A stretch of 64,000 nt of DNA from Myxococcales bacterium UBA1660 (GCA_002320815.1 DCLA01000072.1:1-64000); one strand, 5' to 3'; counted from the first letter of the stretch, positions 1 through 10,749 are shown. A program made the numbers and translations. Notes: generated by a model not told the origin, from the sequence alone.

Positions 1-783
1 GCCGGAGGTGTAGAGGATGAAGAGGGGGTCCTCCGCGCTCATCCACTCGGCGGGGCACGCGGTCCGGTGCCGGGCGACGGCCTCGTGGAGCCACTCGTCG
101 CGGCCGGCGACCATGGTCACCGCCGAGCCGGTGCGCTGGACCACTAGCACGTGCTCGACGAGGTCGAGGCCCTCGACGGCCTGGTCGGCGATGCGCTTCA
201 GCTCGACGTTCTTGGCACCCCGGGGGCCCTGGTCGGCGGTGATGAGCACCCGGGCGCCGGCGTCCAGGATGCGGTCCCGGAGGGCCTCGGCGCTGAAGCC
301 CCCGAAGACCACCGAGTGCACCGCGCCGATGCGGGCGCAGGCGAGCATGCTGATGGCCAGCTCGGGGACCATGGGCAGGTAGAGGCAGACCCGGTCGCCC
401 CGCTGGACGCCCTTCTCCCGCAGGAGGTTGGCCATCCGGCCCACTCGTGCCTTGAGGTCGCGGAAGGTGATGTGCTCGTACTCGCCGGGCTCGTTCTTGG
501 CCCAGATGATGGCGGTCTTGTCCGGGGTCTTGGCCGCGTGCCGATCGACGCAGTTGACCGCCACGTTGAGCCGGCCACCCCCGAACCAGGCGAACTCCCC
601 ATCGCCTTCGGTCTGCAGCACGGTGTCGGGCTCCCGGTACCAGCTCAGGGCGCCGGCCTGGGCGCCCCAGAACTCGCCGGGGTCGCGGAGGCTGCGCTCG
701 TGGAGCTCGCGGTACTCGTCCATGCTCTGGACGCGGGCGCGGCTGCTGAACTCGGCCTTGGTCGGGAAGATGTCGTCGCTCAT
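1..783 (-). CDS. acs: Acetyl-CoA synthetase, N-terminal 261 residues (cut by window edge)
   Basis: AMP-forming acetate--CoA ligase, cytoplasmic, which activates acetate to acetyl-CoA. The visible part carries the acetyl-CoA synthetase N-terminal region (FPTKAEFSSRARVQSMDEY near the start, then FWGAQA and WFGGGRLNVAVNCVDRH) and the beginning of the AMP-binding domain. It stops at the window edge just inside the P-loop-like motif (LFILYTSG). The start ATG is at 783; GGAGAA about ten bases upstream fits a ribosome binding site. A sigma-54-type promoter lies 30-50 bases upstream of the ATG, and the genes immediately upstream encode an NtrC-type regulator and its sensor kinase. The family is clear; the C-terminal half is outside the window. 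Confidence 0.95.
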   Translation of the reverse strand, partial: MSDDIFPTKAEFSSRARVQSMDEYRELHERSLRDPGEFWGAQAGALSWYREPDTVLQTEGDGEFAWFGGGRLNVAVNCVDRHAAKTPDKTAIIWAKNEPGEYEHITFRDLKARVGRMANLLREKGVQRGDRVCLYLPMVPELAISMLACARIGAVHSVVFGGFSAEALRDRILDAGARVLITADQGPRGAKNVELKRIADQAVEGLDLVEHVLVVQRTGSAVTMVAGRDEWLHEAVARHRTACPAEWMSAEDPLFILYTSG

Positions 784-810
784 GGGTCGGGGTTCTCCTT
801 CGACCCATCC

Positions 811-831
811 GCAGAGCATTCTTCGTGCCGA
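811..831 (-). promoter_or_regulatory. Putative sigma-54 (-24/-12) promoter of acs
   Basis: Read on the minus strand, CGGCACG-AAGA-ATGCT matches the RpoN consensus TGGCACG-N4-TTGCW at all but two positions. The invariant GG (829-828) and GC (817-816) are separated by exactly ten bases. The predicted transcript start would be near 805, leaving a leader of about 22 bases with a ribosome binding site before the acs ATG. The adjacent gene encodes a sigma-54 activator with a GAFTGA loop, which supports the reading. Promoter activity itself is inferred. Confidence 0.65.
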
Positions 832-863
832 CGGTGCGGGACCCAGGAAACGCCCAGGAAACG

Positions 864-920
864 GAATTGACACGCCGATGACGCAGAGTGTCATTCGTTC
901 CGTCGAGTAACGGGCGTTAC
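864..920. promoter_or_regulatory. Dyads upstream of the acs promoter, candidate activator sites
   Basis: Two inverted repeats lie 35-90 bases upstream of the -24 element. The first has arms GAATTGACAC (864-873) and GTGTCATTC (888-896). The second is the perfect palindrome GTAACG-GG-CGTTAC (907-920). Their position fits enhancer sites for the neighbouring NtrC-type regulator, but no consensus is known for this protein, so binding is inference. Confidence 0.4.
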
Positions 921-975
921 CCGAGGGAACGGCGGATGCGCCCGGTGGGGGGCAGCGAGGGGCCCGCGATCGGGG

Positions 976-2312
<1,337 letters not shown>

Positions 2313-2316
<4 letters not shown>

Positions 2317-5123
2317 CGTTCACCCTCGTCGCTGCGCGGCACCACCAACCGGAAGAGCGTACCCCCTTCGGCCACCGGCTCGAAAGAGAGCTCACCGCCG
2401 TGGTCCCGCGCGATGCCGTGGGCGATGGCCAACCCGAGGCCGGTGCCCTCGCCCGTACCCTTGGTGGTGAAGAAAGGCTCGAAGACCCGCTCGGCGACGG
2501 CGGACGGGATCCCGGGCCCGGAGTCCTGGACTTCGATCACGGCGTCGGCTGCGCGGGCGAAGGCCCGGACCTGGACGCGGGCCCCTTTGGGCGAGGCGGC
2601 CAGCGCGTTGTCCAGGAGGTTGAAGACCACCTGGGTCAGGGGCTGGCGGGCGCCGAGAGCGATGACCTCTCCGGCCGCCTCCAGGTCGACGTCGACGCTG
2701 CGACGCCCCGTGAGCCGGACGAGGCGGATCGCGTCCCGGGCGATGGCCCCGAGGTCGACCAGGGCGCGCTCGGCGGGATCCTCCCGGCGGCTGAACCCCA
2801 ACATCCCGCGCACGATGCCGTCGATGCGTTCGGCCTCCTCGAGGACGAGGCGCAGCCGCTCGCCGTGCTCGGCGCCGACCTCGGCCATGACGCCGCGGAC
2901 GACCATGGTGATCCCCATGAGCGGGTTGCCGACCTCGTGGGCCACCCCCGCGGCCAAGGTGCCGATGGACGCCAGCCGGTCCTGGTGCACCACCTGCGCC
3001 CGGAGCGCGCGGCGCTCGGTGAGGTCTTCGACCATGCCCACTCGGCCGGCGTCGAGGGGCGCCACGCGGATCCGGAGCTGGCGCTGGCCTTCGGGCGAGG
3101 CGACGGAGCGCTCCACGAGGTCTCCCTCGACCGCGCTCAGGAGCGGACCCCACGGGTCGGGCAGCTCGTCCAGGGCGAGCCCGGCGACCTCGGCCTCCGG
3201 GAGGCCGGTGAGCTCGGCGAGGGCCTGGTTCCAGACGACCAGGCGGCCGGCGGGATCCACGGCGAAGGTGCCCAGGGGCAGCTCGGCCAGGACCTCACGG
3301 AGGTAGCGACGCACCGCCTCGAAGGAGCGTTCGACGGCGGGGCGCGACCGAGGCGAGCGGGCCCGCTCGTCCAGGAAGCGGAGCTGGTCGGCGACGGTGG
3401 GCGCGTCGGCCCCGGCGCCGACGGCGGCGCGCGCGACCAGAGGACCGAAGAGATTGGCGAGGTTGGCCTCCACCGCGTCCCGGAGGCGCGCGAGGGGGAG
3501 CGGACGGCGTTCGCCGGGGTCGATGGCCAGGTCGGCCGCGGCCCGTTCGATGGCCGTGGCGGCCTCGCGCTCCCCGAGGGTGGCGGCCAGCCGGGACCGC
3601 AGAGCGTCGACGGACTCCGGCGCGCCGTCGACGGAGCCCTCGGCGCAGCTCGCGGCGGCGGCGGCCTCGGCGGCGGTGGGCGCCCGGGTGAGGGAGCCGG
3701 CCACGAAGAGGATCCCGTTGACCGTCAGGCTGATCCAGACGGTGGCCGCGCGGGGATCGGTCGCGCCGAGACCCACCAGCGCCGGGAGGGTGCTGGCCTC
3801 GGTGCCCAGGAAGGGAAGGGCGGTGATGAGGGCCCAGGAGAGCACACCGCCACCGAGCCCCCAGAGCAGGCCGCGCGCGGTCGCCCGGGGCCAGAAGAGC
3901 GTGGCCAGGACGCCGGGGAGGAGCTGCAGGACGGCGACGAAGCTCACCAGGCCGAGGTCGACCAGGGTGCCGCGACGGGGCAGGGCGCTGTGGAAGGCGA
4001 AGCCGGCCAGGACCAGTCCGCCGACGACCCCGCGGCGGATCCGCAGCGAGCCCTCGCGGGTGAGATCCCGGGTGCCGCGGAGCGGGAGGATCAGGTGGGT
4101 GGCCACCATGCCCGAGAGGGCCAGGGTGGAGACCAGGACCATGGCGCTGGACGCCGAGACGCCTCCCAGGAAGGCCAGGAGCCGGAGCGCGGGGAGCTCG
4201 GTGGCCGCCAGGACCCAGCGGTCGGGCGGGACCTGCGGAGCGACCGCGTCGCCGATGACGTAGAAGAGCGGCAGCGGGAGGTTCAGGAGGAGCAGCGCCG
4301 CGGGGAAGACCCACATCGTGCTCGCCAGCGAGGTCCCCTCCGGCCGCTCGACGAACGCGACGTGGAACTGGCGTGGCAAGAGGAAGCTGGCCACCGCGGC
4401 CACCGCGACCAGCGCCACCCAGGGGCCGTCCTCGAGGCCGCCCCAGAGTCGCGCGAGGATCTCCGGGTTCGTGTCCAGGCGTTCGTGGAGGCGGTCCACC
4501 CCGAAGGCGCTCAGGGCGCCGACGCCCACGACCAGGGTGGCGACGATCTTCACGGTGGTCTCGAGGGCCAGCGCGGCGAGGAGGCCCGAGCGGTCCTGGT
4601 GGCCTTCGGCGTAGCGGACGCCGACCGCGGCGGCGAAGAGCGCGAGGATGGCCGCGTAGACCAAGCCGAGGCCGGCGGGCGCATCGGGGCCCGCCAGGAA
4701 CGAGGCGGCGTCGGCGATGGCCCGGAGCTGGAGGCTCAGGTAGGGCAGCAGCCCGGCCAGCATGAAGAGGGTGATCACGGGGCCGGCGGCGCGGCTTTGG
4801 AACCGGTGGGCCAGGACGTCGGCCAGGGAGCCGAATCGGAGGCGCCGGACCAGGTCCGCGAGGGGCTGCCAGAGCGTCGGGATGGCCAGGCACGCCAGGG
4901 TGGGCCCGAGGCAGACGGCGAAGAAAGCGAAGCCGTAGCGATCGGCGAAGCCCACGGAGCCGTAGAAGGTCCAGCTCGTGGCGTAGACGCCCAGGGCGAG
5001 CCCCAGGACGATGGGGCTCCGGGCCGCGGCCGCCCAGCGAGGGCGTCGCTCGACCCAGCCGGGGAAGAGGGAGAGGAGACCGAGATAGGCCAGCGTCAGG
5101 ACCAGCGGGAGCGCGACGGTCAT
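2313..5123 (-). CDS. Sodium/solute symporter-type sensor histidine kinase (CbrA/CrbS-like)
   Basis: A 936-residue inner-membrane sensor kinase. The first ~480 residues are a polytopic sodium:solute symporter (SSS) domain. An Ala-rich linker resembling the STAC domain follows (~residues 500-600), then a PAS domain (GTFAVDPAGRLVVWNQALAELTG). The HisKA dimerisation helix has phospho-His H729 in GVAHEVGNPL, and the HATPase_c domain carries N box NLLDNALAAS, DSGPGIP and GTGLGLAI. The start is ATG 5123, because sequence further upstream lacks membrane character and belongs to the small gene overlapping here by ATGA. Related proteins (CbrA, CrbS) respond to carbon or acetate status. The ligand is not deducible; the acs neighbour suggests acetate or short carboxylates. 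Confidence 0.9.
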
Positions 5124-5290
5124 CGCGGCATCCGGCGCGCGAGGAAGGCGCCCACGATGACGAGGGCGGCCCATGGGACGAAGATCGACCACCACGGTCC
5201 CCCGACCCAGAGCGCCCGCAGCGGCGACAGGAAGATGAGGCCCCCCACCGCCAGGGCCAGCCAACTCGCTGCCCGCACCCCTCCGCTCAT
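5120..5290 (-). CDS. Small two-helix membrane protein coupled to the symporter-kinase
   Basis: A 56-residue protein (MSGGVRAASWLALAVGG...LARRMPR). It has two hydrophobic stretches, about residues 8-25 and 33-50, separated by a short loop with two Trp, and a basic C-terminus. Its TGA overlaps the kinase ATG (ATGA), so it is probably translated with the kinase and sits in the inner membrane beside it. Pseudomonas cbrA is preceded by a small overlapping gene (cbrX) in a comparable arrangement; homology to CbrX cannot be judged by eye. The coding claim rests on the exact stop/start overlap, the membrane character and the operon context. Confidence 0.72.
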   Translation of the reverse strand: MSGGVRAASWLALAVGGLIFLSPLRALWVGGPWWSIFVPWAALVIVGAFLARRMPR

Positions 5291-5339
5291 AGGCGTTTCC
5301 GCGGGGGACGACTACGGAACTCGTGTTCGGGCGACACGC

Positions 5340-5753
5340 TCAGGCGAGGAAGCGAGCGCGCTCCTCGGGGGCGGGGAGGGTGCAGGCGTCGGCCTTGCCC
5401 CAGATGCGGTAGCGAGCCGACGCGACCATCTTGTAGCCGGCGTCGGTCAGGAAGGTGGGCAGCACGCCGAGCCCGGCGAGCCAGCTCCAGGGGCGGTCCA
5501 GATGCCGGGCGATGCGGAAGGCGCCGGCGGAGTACCAGGTGACCCGCTCGGCGTCGCCCTCCCGCTCGACGAAGAGGACGCTGTCGACGTCCGTGGGGAC
5601 CTCCGGGTGCCGCGCGAGGATCGCCTGGGCGGTCGGGCCGGCCAGCGGGGCGAAGTGGATCGCGCCCTGGGAGTCGTGATCGACGATCCACCGCACGCTG
5701 CCGTGGCAGAAGCCGCATTCGCCGTCGTAGAGCACCAGGAGAGGAGGGGTCAT
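5340..5753 (-). CDS. DUF393 thiol-disulfide oxidoreductase-like protein
   Basis: A 137-residue protein of the DCC (DUF393) family. The N-terminal signature LYDGECGFCHGSVRWIVDHD contains the CxxC redox motif. The middle has FAPLAG and the DSVLFVE strand, and the C-terminus carries basic and aromatic residues (YRIWGKADAC). Members are thioredoxin-like and thought to act in thiol-disulfide exchange; the substrate is unknown. The start is ATG 5753, leaving only about 20 bases to the upstream lipoprotein gene on the same strand, so co-transcription is likely. Confidence 0.88.
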   Translation of the reverse strand: MTPPLLVLYDGECGFCHGSVRWIVDHDSQGAIHFAPLAGPTAQAILARHPEVPTDVDSVLFVEREGDAERVTWYSAGAFRIARHLDRPWSWLAGLGVLPTFLTDAGYKMVASARYRIWGKADACTLPAPEERARFLA

Positions 5754-5773
5754 GGTCGAAATGCTCCGAGAGG

Positions 5774-8017
5774 TCAGAGGGAGTCGCGCAGGACGGCGGC
5801 CCGTTCCTCGGACCGCTCCCACATGCGCAGGTAGCCCTCGGCGGACTTGAAGAGGGGCTCGAGGTCCTCCGGCGGGACCCCGTCGTTCAGCACGTCCTGG
5901 ATGAGCTCCGGGAGCATGCCGATGTGGATGAAGCCCTCGGTGTTGAAGTCCACCGTGCGGTTGCCCAGGTGGGGCTCGGTGAAGGTCACGTCGCCCGCCC
6001 AGCTGGTGAAGGGGTAGGTCACCGGGTCGGTCTGCTCCGCGCCGCAGCCGCGCTCGCCGAAGCGAGGCCCACGGCCGCCGGCGAAGCCATTGAGGTCGAA
6101 GCCGAAGCCCTCGGCGGGGAAGCCGCCGTTGTCGCGAATGAGCTGGATGCGCGCCTGGAAGCCGTCGTCGGCGGTGCCCGGGGTCGAGGGATCGTGGCAT
6201 CGCCCGAAGCCCGTCTTGGAGATGCCCCCCAGCGCGTAGAGGCGGCCCCCGGCGTTCTGACCGTGGGTGCCCGCGGCCGGGTAGTCGTGGGTTTCCAGGA
6301 GCTCCATGGCGCGGACGTATCCGCGGCGCGGGAGATGGTCGATCTCCAGCACCATGCCGCGCTTCATCATCTCCGTGATCAGGTGCTCGCCGAGCGGCGT
6401 GAGCCCGTGGTTCTGGCAGTAGTCGCCGACCAGCGGGCCGCTCTCGGTGAGCTCGCCGACGTAGTCGGTGAGGGTGCCCACCGGGTTGTCGGCGAAGCCG
6501 GACATGTCGTGCGGCGGCGGCGAGTCATAGACCTCGCGGGGCATGTTCAGCCCGCCGAAGAAGACGTCGCCCTTGTCGAAGGCGCTGCCGATGTCCGGGC
6601 ACTCCTCGACGAAGTTGAGCCAGTGGCCGGTCTGGATGAAGTTGCCCGCCTCGATGAAGTCGCGGTCGCCGTCACCGGCCGAGAAGGCGTTGTCGAACTT
6701 GTGGACCGGGAAGACCACCCGAACGCCGAGGTCGTGGTAGCGGTCGAGCTGGGCTTCGACCCAGGCCTCGTCGCACGTGGGCGCCCCCGCAGGCGGCGTC
6801 AGCCAGCAGTCGAAGAGGTTCGAGGTCTCGATGCCCAGCACGATCGCGAGCTTTCCGGCGGCGATGACCTCCCGGGCCTCCGCCGGCGAGGTGACCACCC
6901 GGAAGAAGCCTTCGCCGGGGCCGCCCATCTGCGCGTCGATGTAGCGCTCCATCGCGTAGGTCTCCTCGATGATGCGGTCGACGGCGACCATGTCGTTGCA
7001 CGAGTAGCGCGGGTCCTGGACGTCGGCGCCGACGATGAGCTCGCAGATGATCTGGTTGCTGGTCGCGTGCTGGACCATGAGGCGCAGGCCGCCCATCCAG
7101 GCGCGCTCGAGCCAGCGGTAGTACTGGGTCTGGTGCGTCGCGCTCTCGGGGGCGTTGGGCCAGTCGACGAACTCCGGGTAACCCGAGGTGTCGTGGTTCG
7201 GCTCCGAGGTGCGCCCCGTGATCAGCCCGGTGATCAGCGCGTCCTGGTCGAACTCCTCCTGGTCGTAGGCGTAGCCGAAGAGGTCCGCGCGGCCGTCCAC
7301 GCCGTGGGTGACCATCGAGCAATCCGGGAGCGCGTGCTCCACCCCGAGCGGGTGGAAGGGGGCCCCGTGGTAGATGCCGCCGCCCCCGAAGGAGAAGTTG
7401 CTCAGGATGTGTGAGTGCGTGTCGACCACGCCGAAGAGTGAGCCGTCGGAGAAGGTGGTGGGCGTGACCGTTCCCTCGGCGTCCAGCGTGAGCTCCGGGA
7501 ACTCGGCGCAGCCCTCGCGCTCCACCAGGGTGAGCCGCGCGGCGTCGTCGGCGTCCTCCACCAGCCCATCGAAGGCCAGGTAGCGACCGGTGGCCGCGTG
7601 CCGCGCGAGGAGCTCGTCCGCCTCGGTGCGCTCCATGGTCCACTCGGCGCCCGGGTCGTACTCGTCGTCGTTCACGAGCACGTCGGAGAGCAGTTCGTCC
7701 CGCCGCACGAGCGCGCCCTCGTCGGCCACGAGGTGGTGGCCCTCGGCGTCGTAGAAGAGGTAGGTCGCCAGCTCCGAGGGCTTCAGCCGGAAGACGCTCG
7801 CGTCGTCCATCGAGAGCCCGTCGAAGGTGAAGGCGTCGCCGTCCTCGGAAGGCCGGAGCGCGCGCGATCGCGAGCCCTCGGTGCCGACCACCGCGAAGCA
7901 GCCGTGGGCCAGCTCGTGGACGGTGGCGCTCGTCCCTTCCGGGACGGGGCTCAGGTTCGATTGGTCGCCGCACGCGAGGGCGAGGACACAACCGGCGAAG
8001 AGGACGAGGCGAAGCAT
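5774..8017 (-). CDS. Lipoprotein with M19/amidohydrolase-like domain
   Basis: A 747-residue exported protein. The N-terminus MLRLVLF...LALAC is a lipoprotein signal with lipidated Cys at residue 16. Residues ~35-180 form a beta-rich region with repeated hydrophobic strands that may be a beta-trefoil. From about residue 200 there is a metal-dependent hydrolase-like domain: DTHSH near its start, IVLGIETSNLF, VFPVHKFDNAF, LEIDHLPRRGY and THGQNAGG. These elements recall membrane dipeptidases (M19) and the amidohydrolase superfamily, but the protein is much longer than a dipeptidase (~350-400 residues). The substrate is unknown. It is the first gene of a short minus-strand unit with the DUF393 gene. 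Confidence 0.75.
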   Translation of the reverse strand: MLRLVLFAGCVLALACGDQSNLSPVPEGTSATVHELAHGCFAVVGTEGSRSRALRPSEDGDAFTFDGLSMDDASVFRLKPSELATYLFYDAEGHHLVADEGALVRRDELLSDVLVNDDEYDPGAEWTMERTEADELLARHAATGRYLAFDGLVEDADDAARLTLVEREGCAEFPELTLDAEGTVTPTTFSDGSLFGVVDTHSHILSNFSFGGGGIYHGAPFHPLGVEHALPDCSMVTHGVDGRADLFGYAYDQEEFDQDALITGLITGRTSEPNHDTSGYPEFVDWPNAPESATHQTQYYRWLERAWMGGLRLMVQHATSNQIICELIVGADVQDPRYSCNDMVAVDRIIEETYAMERYIDAQMGGPGEGFFRVVTSPAEAREVIAAGKLAIVLGIETSNLFDCWLTPPAGAPTCDEAWVEAQLDRYHDLGVRVVFPVHKFDNAFSAGDGDRDFIEAGNFIQTGHWLNFVEECPDIGSAFDKGDVFFGGLNMPREVYDSPPPHDMSGFADNPVGTLTDYVGELTESGPLVGDYCQNHGLTPLGEHLITEMMKRGMVLEIDHLPRRGYVRAMELLETHDYPAAGTHGQNAGGRLYALGGISKTGFGRCHDPSTPGTADDGFQARIQLIRDNGGFPAEGFGFDLNGFAGGRGPRFGERGCGAEQTDPVTYPFTSWAGDVTFTEPHLGNRTVDFNTEGFIHIGMLPELIQDVLNDGVPPEDLEPLFKSAEGYLRMWERSEERAAVLRDSL

Positions 8018-8100
8018 GGCGCGGTGGGATCACGGTACGGAAGAGTCCCGGTCGCTGTCGAGCTTCCTGGACGACTCGCCTCCCGTGTAGAGTCGGCTCC

Positions 8101-8484
8101 ATGTTCGTCGCCGCGGCCCTCTATGGGCTCTTCTTGGCCATCATGATCTTCAGCGCGATGTTCACGCCGGCGCTCATCGACCTCTTCGTGGCGGAGCCCT
8201 ATTCGCTGGGCTCGCACGGCGCCGACTGGGAGTACTGGCAGGGCACGAGCTGCGCCTTCGTGGGGCTCGTCGCCTGGTTCGCGCGCGGGTGGGATCCCTC
8301 CGCGCAGCGGGGGGCGGCCGTCGCGCTGGCCTTCGTCTATGGCGTGTGGGGCCTCCAGAACCTGCGGCTGGTCCTGGTGACGGAGCGCTACGGCCTGCTC
8401 ATGTGGGCGCACGTGCTGGGGTGCCTGGCCATCGGCGTGGCCGCGGCGATCACGGCGGTGCGCCTGCGCGCCGTCACCAAGTGA
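8101..8484 (+). CDS. Small four-helix membrane protein, unknown function
   Basis: A 127-residue protein with four predicted membrane helices (residues ~3-25, 48-62, 74-92 and 98-118). The N-terminus MFVAAALYGLFLAIMIFSAM is hydrophobic, and conserved-looking polar patches (EYWQGTSC, GLQNLRL) lie in the loops. I do not recognise a family. It is divergent from the M19-like lipoprotein (83 bases apart) and overlaps the convergent DUF2378-like gene by 11 bases. Confidence 0.7.
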   Translation: MFVAAALYGLFLAIMIFSAMFTPALIDLFVAEPYSLGSHGADWEYWQGTSCAFVGLVAWFARGWDPSAQRGAAVALAFVYGVWGLQNLRLVLVTERYGLLMWAHVLGCLAIGVAAAITAVRLRAVTK

Positions 8485-9055
8485 CGTCGTAGACGCAGTA
8501 TTTGCCGTTGTCGTAGCGGCACTCGACGTGGTTCACCCGCGCGCTGCTCGCGCCGGTGAGGACCAGGCCCTTCTCGATCCAGGACGGGCACCCCGGGCCG
8601 CAGTAGTAGCGGTTGGGCGCCGCCTCCTCGCCGACCGGCATCTGGAGCTTCAGGCGCCAGTGGCTCTTGGCCACCTCTTCACCGGTCAGCACGCCCACGT
8701 CGAAGTAGCGATTCCACAGCGAACCCGTGCGCTTCATCAGGAACTCGGGCGAGCCCATGCCCAGGATCATCTTGTAGACGGTCCCCAGGTCCGAGTCGGC
8801 GATGTAGCTGGCCAGCGCGCGCATCTCATCGTCCGGGTTGCTCCGCGCGTACTGCTCGCAGAGTTGCGTGGTCACCCGATTGACGATGCCGATCGGATAC
8901 CAGCCGCCGCGAAGCAGGATGCCGCCGAGGACCTCTCGGTCCTGCGGAGAGGCGATCTGCAAGAGAGCCTGCCAGGTGCTCGCCCCGTGGTGCCGGGTGA
9001 CGTAGTCCTTGGTGTGTACGAGGAGGCTGCCTTTGCCCTGACCGACCGAACCCAT
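8474..9055 (-). CDS. DUF2378/TIGR02265-like myxobacterial protein
   Basis: A 193-residue cytoplasmic protein. The pattern (HHGASTWQALL near the N-terminus, YPIGIVNRV, LGTVYKMILGMGSPEFLMKR, and a C-terminal CRYDNGKYCVYDVTW) fits the paralogous myxobacterial family TIGR02265/DUF2378. That family shares a V4R-like C-terminus ending in paired Cys and an aromatic residue. Its function is unknown. It diverges from the lipoxygenase-like gene with 119 bases between starts. Alternative: a stand-alone V4R small-molecule sensor. Confidence 0.65.
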   Translation of the reverse strand: MGSVGQGKGSLLVHTKDYVTRHHGASTWQALLQIASPQDREVLGGILLRGGWYPIGIVNRVTTQLCEQYARSNPDDEMRALASYIADSDLGTVYKMILGMGSPEFLMKRTGSLWNRYFDVGVLTGEEVAKSHWRLKLQMPVGEEAAPNRYYCGPGCPSWIEKGLVLTGASSARVNHVECRYDNGKYCVYDVTW

Positions 9056-9174
9056 GAGCGGCTCAGACTATCACTAGAATGGGTGTGGTGGGGGGTGAAA
9101 AATGACCGTCGTACCGTCTGTCCGCGGGACGTCGTCCTTGCCCTGGGAACCCTCGTGCCGGCATTCTCCGCGCC

Positions 9175-10716
9175 ATGTTTCTGTCGTTGGCCGGCAAGCT
9201 CGGCCGGAAGCAATCCAAGAAGTTCCTCTACGACCGTAAGGGTCCTTGGCCGCAACCTTCCCCCCGGGAGCCCCTCGGGACCGCGCCGGAGGTCCTCCAC
9301 CTGCCGTGGCAGGAGCAGGCCGACTGGCAGTGGCACATCGGGCTCCGGTACTTCCGCGACATGTTCCTCTTCTCGCCCCGGGCGGCCGCGGAGAGCGCGC
9401 GCTTCGAGGAGCTGCCGGAGGTCACCGATGCGGACATGAACGCGGTGCTCACGCAGGGGATCTACTCGCGTTTTCTGGCGCCTCTGGACCCGATCGACCG
9501 GGAGACCTTCGCGGCGGATCTCGAGGGAGACGACGGGATCTTCTACAAGTTCGACTTCTCGCCCATCGAGGACGTCGAGCCCTACCCGGGCATGTACGTG
9601 GCCAAGACCATCTCGCTGCTCCGCCGGGAAGCCGCGGACTCCAACGAGTTCGACCTGAAGGCCATCGCGATCGGCGCCGACCGCCTGGTCCTCCGGCCGG
9701 GCGACGGGGGCGCCTGGGATCTGTCCAAGTACTACGTGCTGCAGGGCTGCAGCTACGCGACCCTCTTCACCGAGCACCCGAACGTCCACTTCCCCTTCGA
9801 CACCGTCAACGCGGTGACCAAGGGGAGCATCCCCACGCACCATCTCCTCTTCCGGATCCTGATCCCGCACCTCCGCTTCTCGCTGGTCTTGGACAACGCC
9901 GTCCTGCAGGGAAAGGGCTCGGTGATCAGCGATTGGCAGGCGACGATCTACGACCCCTTCACCGCCCGGGCGAGCGACGGTCTGATGTCCTTCTTCGTCG
10001 CCGGGTATCAGGGGCGCGAAGGGAACAGCGCCTATCCACGGTGGGAGTATCCGACCCGTCTGGACCAGCTGAAGCTCCCGCCGACTCCCTACGGCGAGTT
10101 CCTCCGGCGCTACTTCGATCCCTTCGAGAAGTTCGCGCGGGCGGTGGTCGGCCACATGACCGCCGAGGAGCTCAGCTACTGTCAGGAGTGGTCCCGCTGG
10201 ATCGGTGAGTGGATCGATGGGTTCCCGGAGGTCTGTTTCCGCCGCGGCGACGGCGCCACCGAGGAGGACGTCGCCGAGGCCGACTGGGAGGATCTCCTCG
10301 AACGGGAGAAGGACAAGCTCGCCTTCCTCATCGCGGTGATGCTCTGGGACGTCACGGTGGTCCACTCGACCGATCACTACGACTTCGCCCACGGCGTGCC
10401 GGTCGAATACAAGTGCTTTCGCCTCCGGCAGCCGCCGCCCAGCGCGCCCGGCGGGACCCTGGACCGCCGCACGCTCTCCACGAAGATCGATCTCTTCAAG
10501 TCGCACCTGGCGCACCGCATGTTCTTCGCGCCCACGACCGTCACGCGGCTCATGGAGGTCGACTACGAGTTCGGCTACGACGCGCAGGGCAAGGCGCTTC
10601 GCGCCGAGGAGAACGCGCTCAAGGAGCGGCTCCGCGCGGTCGAGGCGGGCCTGCGCGCCGACGGGATCCCCATCTTCATGCCCCTCGACGAGATGGCGGC
10701 GTCCATTCAGTACTGA
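9175..10716 (+). CDS. Lipoxygenase-like protein with altered metal ligands
   Basis: A 513-residue protein resembling the catalytic domain of lipoxygenases. Residues 181-243 (WDLSKYYV..., then PTHHLLFRILIPHLRF at 220-235, then DNAVL) align by eye with the iron-site helix and the HP-x3-LL-x-PH-x-R segment of lipoxygenases. WDVTVVHSTDH (391-401) aligns with the second ligand helix (H-x3-N/H). The usual H-x4-H pair is replaced: the first His falls on Ala195 and the second on Glu200, with H201 and H205 nearby. The chain ends in Tyr, not the C-terminal Ile that ligates iron. Oxygenation of fatty acids is therefore not assured. No signal peptide is apparent, and no ribosome binding site is obvious before ATG 9175. 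Confidence 0.55.
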   Translation: MFLSLAGKLGRKQSKKFLYDRKGPWPQPSPREPLGTAPEVLHLPWQEQADWQWHIGLRYFRDMFLFSPRAAAESARFEELPEVTDADMNAVLTQGIYSRFLAPLDPIDRETFAADLEGDDGIFYKFDFSPIEDVEPYPGMYVAKTISLLRREAADSNEFDLKAIAIGADRLVLRPGDGGAWDLSKYYVLQGCSYATLFTEHPNVHFPFDTVNAVTKGSIPTHHLLFRILIPHLRFSLVLDNAVLQGKGSVISDWQATIYDPFTARASDGLMSFFVAGYQGREGNSAYPRWEYPTRLDQLKLPPTPYGEFLRRYFDPFEKFARAVVGHMTAEELSYCQEWSRWIGEWIDGFPEVCFRRGDGATEEDVAEADWEDLLEREKDKLAFLIAVMLWDVTVVHSTDHYDFAHGVPVEYKCFRLRQPPPSAPGGTLDRRTLSTKIDLFKSHLAHRMFFAPTTVTRLMEVDYEFGYDAQGKALRAEENALKERLRAVEAGLRADGIPIFMPLDEMAASIQY

Positions 10717-10724
10717 CGGCCCGG

Positions 10725-10749
10725 CGCCTCGTCGCCGAGCGGCGAGGCG
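10725..10749 (+). terminator. Weak hairpin after the lipoxygenase-like gene
   Basis: CGCC-TCG-TCGCC / GAGC / GGCGA-GGCG can form a nine-pair stem with a three-base bulge, nine bases after the stop codon. Only two T residues follow, so termination is uncertain. Confidence 0.3.

Noticed and set aside
866..896. Sigma-70-like TTGACA box on the plus strand
   Set aside because: No plus-strand gene follows, and the element is part of the dyad upstream of the minus-strand acs promoter.
8474..9055. Heme NO-binding (HNOB) assignment for the 193-residue protein
   Set aside because: The proximal His and the YxSxR motif expected for HNOB are not evident; the C-terminal Cys pattern suits DUF2378/V4R.
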